Part shown: positions 1 through 7,462 of the stretch, piece after piece | Layout: each line of letters begins with the position of its first letter | Position numbering within the stretch: the stretch's first letter is position 1 | From: Candidatus Zixiibacteriota bacterium | GTDB taxonomy: Bacteria; Zixibacteria; MSB-5A5; JAABVY01 | NCBI GenBank assembly: GCA_014728145.1 | Contig: WJMC01000159.1 | Span: forward strand, 1 to 33,440 | Direction: 5' to 3' | DNA: 33,440 nt | Notes under the pieces: model-generated | What the model was told of the DNA's origin: nothing | Databases searched by the model: none | The model's input: the letters and a program-made list of their open reading frames with translations, nothing else | Translations under genes and position numbers: made by a program

Positions 1-1
1 G

Positions 2-1081
2 AAATCAATTCGTTTTTATATCTGGATGGCTGTTCTGGCAGTGATAGTGGCATTACTGTTTCTGTTTCCAGTCGATTTGAAGATCAATGCTCCCATGACG
101 ATCGAACCGCTTGAGAAATTCACCATCAAGCGCACCGGCACAAGCGACTTGCAGATGATCTGGTTCAAGGGCGGACTCGAGCAGAAGACCACCAGCCGGA
201 TATTTCAATTATCGATCGCGGATTTTGCCATACTGGATATCGAACCCAGCCTGACACCCGGTACACAGGTCGACAGCGGGGACCTGCTTCTAAAGGTATC
301 CTCCGATTTCTTCAACAGCCAGCTGGAACAGACCCAGGCCGAGATAGACAAAGCACTGGCGGAATACGAACTGTTGTTATCCGACCCCAAGGCGGCCGAA
401 CTGGCCAAAGCCAAGGCGGCGCTCGAAGAGGCTCGGCTCAAGCAAATAAATATCGAAAACGAGTACCAGCGCGCCAAAAAGATGTATGAAAAAAACCTGA
501 TTTCTGAGGAAGAGTGGGAGATATTCAAGACCCAGCGTTCGGTCACAAACAAGCAGACCGAGATTGCCAAATCCGAATATGATCTCCTGCGCGAAGGCCC
601 CAAGGCGGAAGAACTGCTTAAGCAGGATGCTGAAATAGACCGCCTCAGGGCCAAGGCTCGCTACCTCAAAGAACAGATCGAGGCCTGCACGATCCGTTCT
701 CCCTTCGATGGTAAAGCTACCCTATTCGGACAGCCGGGAGAAATCATTTCGGTAGCAAAAAACTCAACAGTTGAGGTTCGGGTGCGGATTCCCGAAGACC
801 AGGTCGATATCCTTGAAGTCAGCCAGGATGTCTATGCCAGGGTAGCCGGTTTTCCGCGCGCATCGTTTCAAACTGAACTGACCAAGGTGATCGCGAGTTC
901 GCATAGAATGGATGGCAAAAACTACTTCGTGGCGGTCGGCCTGCTTTCAAATCCGAGTGGCTTGCTCAAAGACGGCATGACCGGTTATGCCAAGATTATC
1001 TGTGGCAAAACCAGTCCGATGGGGATACTGTCCAGGAAATTTGTCCGCTTTTTCAGGGTTGAATTCTGGTCATGGTGGTAG
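2..1081 (+). CDS. HlyD-family membrane fusion (periplasmic adaptor) protein, 5' end outside window
   Basis: The reading frame is open to the window edge (upstream codons read KSIRFYIW before the ATG at 26) and no Shine-Dalgarno sequence precedes that ATG, so the true start probably lies upstream. A single N-terminal membrane helix (about AVLAVIVALLFLFPV) is followed by a lipoyl-like half motif (SLTPGTQVDSGDLLLKV), a long Glu/Ala/Lys-rich coiled-coil hairpin (about residues 95-225), the returning lipoyl half (CTIRSPFDGKATLFGQPGEIIS) and a beta-barrel domain. This is the order of HlyD/RND adaptors, which bridge an inner-membrane transporter or M50-type peptidase to the periplasm. The C-terminal tail (RKFVRFFRVEFWSWW) is aromatic and basic, as in HlyD proteins paired with M50 membrane peptidases. 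That pairing is from memory and the partner gene would lie to the left. Substrate unknown. Confidence 0.8.
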   Translation, partial: KSIRFYIWMAVLAVIVALLFLFPVDLKINAPMTIEPLEKFTIKRTGTSDLQMIWFKGGLEQKTTSRIFQLSIADFAILDIEPSLTPGTQVDSGDLLLKVSSDFFNSQLEQTQAEIDKALAEYELLLSDPKAAELAKAKAALEEARLKQINIENEYQRAKKMYEKNLISEEEWEIFKTQRSVTNKQTEIAKSEYDLLREGPKAEELLKQDAEIDRLRAKARYLKEQIEACTIRSPFDGKATLFGQPGEIISVAKNSTVEVRVRIPEDQVDILEVSQDVYARVAGFPRASFQTELTKVIASSHRMDGKNYFVAVGLLSNPSGLLKDGMTGYAKIICGKTSPMGILSRKFVRFFRVEFWSWW

Positions 1082-1165
1082 CGCAAATACTGAAAACACG
1101 GGCTCTCGTCCCCAATCACCGGTTTGTTAAAATTATCTAAAATGCTGTCAATTTTACATAAATAC

Positions 1166-1193
1166 TTGACAAGCTGTCGGTAGGTTGTATATT
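1166..1193 (+). promoter_or_regulatory. Sigma-70-type promoter of the microgene
   Basis: A perfect -35 box TTGACA (1166-1171) is separated by 16 bases from TATATT (1188-1193). An overlapping TATAAT at 1194-1199 would give a 22-base spacer and is less likely. Transcription would begin near 1200, leaving a leader of about 95 bases before the 23-codon ORF. It lies 85 bases after the stop of the HlyD-type gene, so the small unit has its own promoter. Confidence 0.65.
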
Positions 1194-1239
1194 TATAATA
1201 CTTACGAGAATGATTCTATCATTTTCCTGTTTAAACCTG

Positions 1240-1280
1240 CCATCGAAAGATGGAAATAACCGGTCATCGGAAACGACGAC
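1240..1280 (+). ncRNA. Two tandem GAAA-tetraloop hairpins in the microgene leader
   Basis: The first hairpin is CCATC-GAAA-GATGG (1240-1253, 5 bp). The second is GTCATCG-GAAA-CGACGAC (1263-1280, 7 bp stem with one A.C mismatch). They are joined by nine A-rich bases and end three bases before the AGGAGG ribosome-binding site. Both loops are GNRA tetraloops. I do not recognise a known riboswitch class. They could be a leader control element, a protein-binding site or part of a dual-function small RNA. Confidence 0.5.
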
Positions 1281-1293
1281 ATAGGAGGTTCTG

Positions 1294-1365
1294 ATGTACG
1301 AACTGTTCATCGAAGAACTGGAAGAAAAGGTTGCTCCGGTTCGCATTAGCCAGGGTGGTCAGTAG
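1294..1365 (+). CDS. 23-residue microprotein of unknown function
   Basis: The ORF begins ATG at 1294, five bases after a near-perfect AGGAGG (1283-1288), and ends at TAG 1363-1365. It is acidic at the start (MYELFIEELEEK) and ends in ISQGGQ. An in-frame TAG at 1282-1284 rules out an upstream extension. It sits in its own promoter-terminator unit. The size is like some precursor peptides (PqqA is about 23 residues), but the ExxxY motif of PqqA, a Cys/Ser-rich core and a double-glycine leader junction are all absent. Neighbours are an HlyD-type exporter (same strand) and a kinase-TPR gene (opposite strand). I do not recognise the family. It could equally be a leader peptide of a small regulatory RNA. 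Confidence 0.6.
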   Translation: MYELFIEELEEKVAPVRISQGGQ

Positions 1366-1385
1366 ACCCCCGAAATTTGACCGGT

Positions 1386-1411
1386 GAAAGCCGCCTTTAC
1401 AGGCGGCTTTC
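1386..1411 (+). terminator. Intrinsic terminator of the microgene, shared with the convergent kinase gene
   Basis: A perfect 11-bp stem (GAAAGCCGCCT / AGGCGGCTTTC) with a 4-base loop is followed by GTCTTTAT on the + strand. The stop codon of the convergent kinase gene falls in the loop, so the hairpin may serve both strands. The U-rich side favours + strand termination. Confidence 0.75.
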
Positions 1412-4400
1412 GTCTTTATGGTTCATCTTATTGACCAGGGTCGAGATTTCGCTTTTCAGGTTTTCCGCGCGCGGTTGCTTGAGAAAGCTCTGCAGATACT
1501 TCTTGTTGTCGATTTTGCGAGCCAAAACTTTCAGCACGGCCACCGCCTCCTTATAACTGATATAGGCCTCTTCATAGTCGAGCTGTTTCTGTTTAAGGTT
1601 GCCCAGCTGAAACTTGATTTTCCACTTCAGGCAAATCTGACACAGCTCATCGCTTCGCCTCAATGCTGTCTCGAAATCAGTCGCGGCTGAATCGAGTTCA
1701 CCTCGTCTCATTGCAATCATCCCCCTCAAATAAAGATACTCCGCGCGCAGTATACTGTTAACCGGATCACTCATAATCTCAGCGACTTCATCCAGGTAAT
1801 CAAGTTCGCAACCCGGCAGGCAAGCCAGGTCGGTTTTCATACGCGCAAGAGAGATTACACCTTTGAGGTTGTTAAATTCATGTTTTGCGACCACCTGCAG
1901 GCCCTCATCGATCGCCTTTTGAGCCGCCTCGAAATCATCAGCAAACTCCAATTCCGCTTCAGATTTTAAAGCTAAAGAGTTAACGATTCCGAGCGGATCG
2001 TCATTCTTGTACGAGAGTTCGAGCGTTTTTTCGAGGTACTTTGAGAATATGTCCGGCTGGTACAGGCTCAAAAACAGGCGTGAATAGTTCAGATACAACA
2101 GCACTGCGCTGCGGGGATCTTCAATATTCGCCAGGATCATTTCGGCTTCATCGAGGATCTTTTCAACTTGCACGAATTCGCCCGATTGCAACCAGACTGT
2201 TGACAGCGTTATCATGAACATCAACTGGAAAGGCTGATCCTCGAGTTCGGTCGATGTACTCAGGCCTTCCTGGGCCATGCTTTCCGCTTTCTGATAATTG
2301 CCCAGGGTCAGCTCACAGGAGGCGATATTGTCGAGGTTGAACATGATCTCACGGGTTGAATCGATATCGCGATTGATCTTGAGGGCATCGTAGAGATACT
2401 TCAAAGCCGGTTTGATCTGCCCCAGTTCATAATACGTCACACCGAGATTGTTGTAGGTGCGGGCCAGTTCGGGCAGGTCATTTATTTCTTCTTTGATCGC
2501 GATCGATCGTTTATAATAGTCGATTGTTTTAGCGTACTCATGTTGCATCACGTAACAGGAGCCGATATTGCTCAAAGTCGAGGCGATGTCTTTTTTGAGG
2601 TCGAGTTCTTCCTGGATTTTGAGCGCTTTGAAATAACTCTCAAGAGCCAGATCGATCTTGCTTCCGACCCAGTGCATATTTCCGAGATTGTTGTAGGTAT
2701 GTGAGATTTCGACCTTGTCGCCGATCTCCCGGTACAGACCGAGGGCTTTTTCGAGTGCTTTCAGGCCCCGACGGTAATCGAATCGTGATTTATAGATATC
2801 ACCAAGGTGCTTGTAAGCGGCGGCCAGGTATTCACGCCTCTCGATTTTATTTTTTAGACGCACGATCCGGGCGAAGCTCGCCAGGGCGGTATTGGTCAGG
2901 CCGAGCTTGTTCTCAATATCTCCCTTAACGTTCAAGAGCCTGGCTATATGGTTTGTGGTATCTTCATGCTCTGACTGTTTAAAAGCAATCTGAAGGCAGT
3001 TCGAAACCAGTTTGAGAGCGAAACGATACTGGTTTGATGAGAGCCTGTGTTCGACGGCTTTCAATGTCCAGCGCAGTGATTCCTGGAGGCTTTCAGCCAG
3101 CGTGTAATGACGTGCGATGTAAAGCGCTTTCTGTTCGCGAGTGAAAACCGCGGACTTCTTCACGATTTCTGCCGCTTTCATATGCAGCTTTTTCAAGGTA
3201 TCCGGATCGTTTTCGGAAAGCATCGCCACCCGCAACAGCTGATTTTTGAGACGGTAGCGGTTGTTCTTTTTTGTCAGCAAACCACTCTCTTCAAACCGCC
3301 TCAGCATCCGATCCGGTTCGTATGAGTGATCGAGTTCAAACTTGACGTAGAACTGCTCATCGAACTCGTGATTGATGACAGCCAGGCGCCGCAATGCCAT
3401 GCGTTCATCGGGCCCCAGATAATTAACCGCTTCTAAAATCTTGATGAGGATTTTATTCGACGGGCAGTAAGCTATGAAATCGGTCACATCGACCGCCCAG
3501 TGCTCGCCGTCATAACCGATAATATCGGCAGCCTGCATCTCGTTTAATATCTCGGCCAGAGTCTCGATCGAGTCGGAACTGATATCCGAAAGCTTCTCCA
3601 AAAATTCCCCGTTTACTACCTCGGGATCGAACCAGTTCTCGATCTCTGCCACAATATCGAGAGCGATTTCCCGTGCTCCCGGTGGCGAAGCCACAAGCCT
3701 CACCGACGGTTGCAGGTAAAGCCTGATCTGGTTATCAGGCTGAACAGTCGTACCGCCATCGGTCAGAAGTGTGGTATCTATCGAGACTTGACCAGCAGAT
3801 TTCCGTGCGGTAATTCTAGCAGAGGTTTTAGATTTTATGTCTTTTCTGGATATAACTTCAATATTTCGCTTCTGATACTCCGCGGTCAGAATCGTCCTGA
3901 ATGATTCAAGCACAACTTTATCACTGAAACAGTAAGAAGCATTGCAGTTTTCATGGAAATCCTGCTTGTAAAACTCTTTTGCAAGTCTAAGTGACACCGC
4001 GGTAGACAATAACTCATTAAAATCAAAGGCTGGTTCCTGTCCACCGGAAAGCTCGGCACAGGCATAAGCCAGTTGCCAGGCGTTACCGGGACGCTCCTCC
4101 GGCTTACGGCTCAACAATGCTGAGATCAGGTCCAGAAACTCCTCGGGCAGATCATGATCATCCTGTACGATTTCCGGGGCTTCCTGCTCGAGTTTGGACG
4201 ATATCACTTTGAGCGGATCGTCATCTTCGAATGGCAGCCTGCCACACACTAAAAGGTACAGCATGACTCCCAGGCTGTACATATCCGAACGGCTGTCGGC
4301 CGACTGATTGTCGAACAGTTCCGGCGCCATGAACTCGACCGTACCGGACAGCTTATGGCGCGCATTTTCAAGCGAATTGTCGAGTGCCAGGCCAAAATCC

Positions 4401-4849
4401 AGCAACTTGACCAGCAATCTGTTGGATGACTCTGCAAGCTTGACGTTCGCAGGCTTGAGATCGTTATGGAGCAGGTTGAAATGATGCAGAAACGCGATCG
4501 CCTCGGAGCACATCCGGGTGATGTCGATCAGGTGCTTGTCATCATACGCCGAAACCTGTTCATAGATATTGCTCCGGGGCAGAAGCTCCATAGTGTAATA
4601 CGGAAGGTTCTCCCGGGTGTAGCCATAATCATATGCGCAGGTCAGGTACCTGCAGTTCAGTTTCAATGACAGCAGGAATTCCTCGAAAAAAGCCTGTTCA
4701 TCAAAAGAGGTGAAATCGTCAGGAATGAAAACTTTTAGAGCTAAATCGAGATCACGCTCGCGATCGTGAACCGCGAAGACTTCTCCCCCGCCTCCGGCTC
4801 CGATTTTATTCAGAACTTCGTATCTCTCCGGCAACCTGATGGTAGTCAT
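1397..4849 (-). CDS. Ser/Thr protein kinase with winged-helix-like middle region and TPR array
   Basis: Residues 10-265 form a Hanks-type kinase: Gly-rich loop GAGGGGEVF (17-25), Lys39 in LALKVF, catalytic HNDLKPANV (128-136), DFG at 151-153, APE at 175-177. The HRD arginine is Asn, so this is a non-RD kinase, expected not to need activation-loop phosphorylation. Residues about 405-560 resemble the lid and winged helix of PknK/STAND-type kinases, but no Walker A motif is present between kinase and winged helix. About 600-1130 holds at least eight TPR-like repeats (NNLGNMHW, SNIGSCYV, NNLGVTYY). No transmembrane helix is seen, so it is cytoplasmic. Its Shine-Dalgarno (TGAGGT) overlaps the stop codon of the upstream histidine kinase gene, implying translational coupling. 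Substrates are unknown. Confidence 0.9.
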   Translation of the reverse strand: MTTIRLPERYEVLNKIGAGGGGEVFAVHDRERDLDLALKVFIPDDFTSFDEQAFFEEFLLSLKLNCRYLTCAYDYGYTRENLPYYTMELLPRSNIYEQVSAYDDKHLIDITRMCSEAIAFLHHFNLLHNDLKPANVKLAESSNRLLVKLLDFGLALDNSLENARHKLSGTVEFMAPELFDNQSADSRSDMYSLGVMLYLLVCGRLPFEDDDPLKVISSKLEQEAPEIVQDDHDLPEEFLDLISALLSRKPEERPGNAWQLAYACAELSGGQEPAFDFNELLSTAVSLRLAKEFYKQDFHENCNASYCFSDKVVLESFRTILTAEYQKRNIEVISRKDIKSKTSARITARKSAGQVSIDTTLLTDGGTTVQPDNQIRLYLQPSVRLVASPPGAREIALDIVAEIENWFDPEVVNGEFLEKLSDISSDSIETLAEILNEMQAADIIGYDGEHWAVDVTDFIAYCPSNKILIKILEAVNYLGPDERMALRRLAVINHEFDEQFYVKFELDHSYEPDRMLRRFEESGLLTKKNNRYRLKNQLLRVAMLSENDPDTLKKLHMKAAEIVKKSAVFTREQKALYIARHYTLAESLQESLRWTLKAVEHRLSSNQYRFALKLVSNCLQIAFKQSEHEDTTNHIARLLNVKGDIENKLGLTNTALASFARIVRLKNKIERREYLAAAYKHLGDIYKSRFDYRRGLKALEKALGLYREIGDKVEISHTYNNLGNMHWVGSKIDLALESYFKALKIQEELDLKKDIASTLSNIGSCYVMQHEYAKTIDYYKRSIAIKEEINDLPELARTYNNLGVTYYELGQIKPALKYLYDALKINRDIDSTREIMFNLDNIASCELTLGNYQKAESMAQEGLSTSTELEDQPFQLMFMITLSTVWLQSGEFVQVEKILDEAEMILANIEDPRSAVLLYLNYSRLFLSLYQPDIFSKYLEKTLELSYKNDDPLGIVNSLALKSEAELEFADDFEAAQKAIDEGLQVVAKHEFNNLKGVISLARMKTDLACLPGCELDYLDEVAEIMSDPVNSILRAEYLYLRGMIAMRRGELDSAATDFETALRRSDELCQICLKWKIKFQLGNLKQKQLDYEEAYISYKEAVAVLKVLARKIDNKKYLQSFLKQPRAENLKSEISTLVNKMNHKDESRL

Positions 4850-4859
4850 GACCGCGACC

Positions 4860-6662
4860 TCAGGTTTCCGGTTGCTTTACCGGCAGTACTATCTTGAAGA
4901 CCGTCTCTTCGGGCATGCTTTCGATTGAGAGCTGGCCGTGATGGCTTTCGATGATCCTGCGACAATTGCCCAGCCCCAACCCATGACCGCTTTCCTTGGT
5001 GGTAAACCCCTGCTCGAAGATTCTATCTTTATGCTTAACTTCGATACCCGGGCCGTTGTCGACGATTTCCATCACCACGGTTTCCGCCTGATCCCCGGCA
5101 ACTCTGTTGTAAGCCCTGATTTTAATCCGGCCATTCTCGATACCGGCTCCGTTAATAGCTTCCATTGAGTTATATATGCCGTTGATCAAAACCTGCTGGA
5201 TCTGGCCGACATCGATCTCGATCGGCGGAATATCGTGAGAGATCTGCAGTTCGAAGTTTATGCGGGAGAAGTTTTCATGCGTTTTAATCGAGAACAGGAT
5301 ATCCTCGATCAGCTTGCGGAGGTCGTATGAGACCGGGTCCTTTTCCAGCTTGGAGAAGTCCATCAAACCGTCGGTGAAACGTTTGATCTTGGAGATGCTT
5401 TCGACAATCGCTTCTGCGTTGCGGTCGATCTTGTCATAGGCCTGTTTTTTGACATTGCGCAAAAGCAGTTCGGCGCTGTTGGATATTATAGCCAGGTAGT
5501 TGTTGAGTTCATGGCCGATCGAGGCCGCCATCTCACCCTTTGCCACCAGTTTCTCCGAAAGCATGACGTAATTTTCCAGGACTACTTTCTCGGTCGTGTC
5601 CTCGATCACGATAATCAGGCCACTGCTGTTCTGGGGTTCGATTTCCAGAGGCGAAATCTTGAGGTTGAGAACTTTTTCCTCGTCATCGACCTGGTAATAG
5701 AAACGGCTTTCTTCGAATGCACGGCCGGTCGAGACGACATGCAGAAGATGCTTTTTCCAGAATTCCACCTGGTCCTCGGCGGGTATTTCAAAAAATGATC
5801 TCCCACTGCTCTGCATCCTGAATCCGCTGTTTTTGCGTTCAGCCGGGGTGAGTATATCGAAGGCGGCATCATTTAAGCTGGTTACTTCGAATTTATCGTT
5901 TACGACAACGATTCCAACCGGTGTCTTATTGACTACATTTTCATTGTAGCGCTTCAGGCGCAGGAGGTTTTCATAGAGCTTGGCGTTTTCGATTGCGATC
6001 GCGGCCTGCTCTGTAAACAGCTCGAACAGGTACAGGTCGGAGCGCAAAAACACCTTCGCTTCGCTGGAGTTGTCGAGGTAGACCACGCCGATGATCTTCT
6101 CTTTGATCTTGAGCGGAACACACATAATTGAGCGCAAATTCAATTCCGCAATCGACTTCTGCTTGGAATATTTTTCATCCGCCTGCGCGTCGGAAGTATA
6201 GATCGATTCCCCGGTTTTAGCCACTTTGTTGGCGATCGAGTTCGATATCTTGAAATCTTCACCCATCAGCTTATCACCGGAGATATTGTGAACGGTCTTG
6301 AACTGTAATTCACCGGACTCATCGAGAAGCATCAAAAAGCCCCGTTCGGCTTTTAAGAGTTCAATCGCGTGTTTCATTACTTTCTGCAGGATATTTTCAA
6401 GGACGAGCGATGAGTTGATCGCCTGCGAAATCTCCAGCACGGCCTTGAGATCGGTCGAGCGAGTGGTTGCCTGCGAGGATTTCTGTGCCAGGGCAGGGTA
6501 TTCATCCTCAATCGACGAGAGCCCGTCTTCCATCTCGGAAAGGATATCGAGGTCGGGTTCGGTCGGTTGCGATGATTTTTTTGACGCTTTTTTGTACTTG
6601 TTCGGAATTATTATCTTGTCAGTAGACTGAAATTTAGAATTGTTACTTTTTTTTATAGGCAT
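4860..6662 (-). CDS. Soluble GAF-PAS sensor histidine kinase
   Basis: A TTG lies four codons further upstream at 6674; I chose the ATG at 6662, although neither has a strong ribosome-binding site. A Lys-rich disordered N-terminus is followed by a GAF domain (about 70-228), a PAS domain (about 240-364, TPVGIVVVNDKFEVTSLNDAA), a HisKA dimerisation helix with H-box GEMAASIGHELNNYL (His384 from this start) and a HATPase domain with N-box, VDNGPGIE and GHGLGLGNC. There is no membrane segment and no receiver domain, so it senses an intracellular signal and must pass phosphate elsewhere. The kinase-TPR gene follows after 10 bases with coupled translation, so the two probably act in one pathway. The gene upstream is 110 bases away, so an internal promoter is possible, but I found no convincing one. 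Confidence 0.88.
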   Translation of the reverse strand: MPIKKSNNSKFQSTDKIIIPNKYKKASKKSSQPTEPDLDILSEMEDGLSSIEDEYPALAQKSSQATTRSTDLKAVLEISQAINSSLVLENILQKVMKHAIELLKAERGFLMLLDESGELQFKTVHNISGDKLMGEDFKISNSIANKVAKTGESIYTSDAQADEKYSKQKSIAELNLRSIMCVPLKIKEKIIGVVYLDNSSEAKVFLRSDLYLFELFTEQAAIAIENAKLYENLLRLKRYNENVVNKTPVGIVVVNDKFEVTSLNDAAFDILTPAERKNSGFRMQSSGRSFFEIPAEDQVEFWKKHLLHVVSTGRAFEESRFYYQVDDEEKVLNLKISPLEIEPQNSSGLIIVIEDTTEKVVLENYVMLSEKLVAKGEMAASIGHELNNYLAIISNSAELLLRNVKKQAYDKIDRNAEAIVESISKIKRFTDGLMDFSKLEKDPVSYDLRKLIEDILFSIKTHENFSRINFELQISHDIPPIEIDVGQIQQVLINGIYNSMEAINGAGIENGRIKIRAYNRVAGDQAETVVMEIVDNGPGIEVKHKDRIFEQGFTTKESGHGLGLGNCRRIIESHHGQLSIESMPEETVFKIVLPVKQPET

Positions 6663-6772
6663 ACTTAATCCCAAGCCCGATTTTTATATCATTATTCTTA
6701 TCGGAAGAGTTACAAAAAAGGTTAACCGCAACGAAATTAAAGTCTTACAAAAACAGCCTTATTTTACGATGA

Positions 6773-7450
6773 TTAACGGGGCTTGATAATCGGGAGTTTG
6801 CCTGGTTTGAACGTAAAGGTACTGAATTCTCTTTTTTCGGGACCCATCCGGGTCATATCGAGCACCTGCTCGAACGCCTTTTCTGGGAGGTTTGACGCCT
6901 CGGGTTGCTGTTCGGAATCTGAACGCTCCATCCCGAGATACCATTGACCGGCACGGCTCAACTCGGCTGCGGTCAGCCTGCGTTGCTTCAATGTGAAACT
7001 GAGATAGTAGTGGTCGTCATATTCGAGGTTGTTGATATGCTTGCTGGCCAGAATCATCTGCTCATCAATCTTATCCACGATCCTGAAGAAGTCCTTATGA
7101 CTGCTTTCAGTGATTTCATGGTTAAAATCGAGCAGGTAGAGCTTGAAACGTGCTCCGAAACTTTGAAATTCAATATGGATTTGGGCCTGATACTTTTTCA
7201 GGGTCGGATCGATCCAGAGCGGGTAAGATTTTTTCAGATGAGCCTCGATTTCGAGATGGAGCGGGTAACCCTCTCGAATTGAACTGACGAGCTCCGATGT
7301 AAACATGCCGGCCAGCTTCAGATCAGCAGTGACAATGCTGTCATAGACGAAGATATCGCACTTGAGCTCTTCACCCGCAAGTAGAGGTGCCATAATAACC
7401 AGCAGGCAGATAAAGTGTAGCGCGATCTGTAGGCTGAATCCAATTTTCAT
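6773..7450 (-). CDS. DUF4390-like exported protein
   Basis: An N-terminal signal peptide (LALHFICLLVIMAPLLAG type hydrophobic run to about residue 26) precedes a beta-rich domain whose motif REGYPLHLEIEAHLKKSYPL, followed by LW/D residues and a repeated aromatic strand, resembles DUF4390 proteins. From memory, DUF4390 genes of proteobacteria often sit with ntrY/ntrX-like sensor-regulator pairs, and the same pairing occurs here (NtrYX-like genes at 9337-12145). The gene starts 12 bases after the stop of the Omp85-like gene with little ribosome-binding sequence, so it is probably cotranscribed from the sigma-54 promoter at 9217-9232. The family call rests on a pattern read by eye. The function is unknown; a periplasmic envelope role is inferred. 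Confidence 0.55.
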   Translation of the reverse strand: MKIGFSLQIALHFICLLVIMAPLLAGEELKCDIFVYDSIVTADLKLAGMFTSELVSSIREGYPLHLEIEAHLKKSYPLWIDPTLKKYQAQIHIEFQSFGARFKLYLLDFNHEITESSHKDFFRIVDKIDEQMILASKHINNLEYDDHYYLSFTLKQRRLTAAELSRAGQWYLGMERSDSEQQPEASNLPEKAFEQVLDMTRMGPEKREFSTFTFKPGKLPIIKPR

Positions 7451-7462
7451 TGTATCAATTGT

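Noticed and set aside
1137-1346. 69-codon minus-strand frame antisense to the microgene
   Set aside because: Low-complexity Ser-rich start and no ribosome-binding site; it is the shadow of the + strand leader and microgene.
1354-1362. Double-glycine near the microprotein C-terminus as a leader-peptidase site
   Set aside because: Only one residue would remain after GG, so it cannot be a bacteriocin-type leader/core junction.
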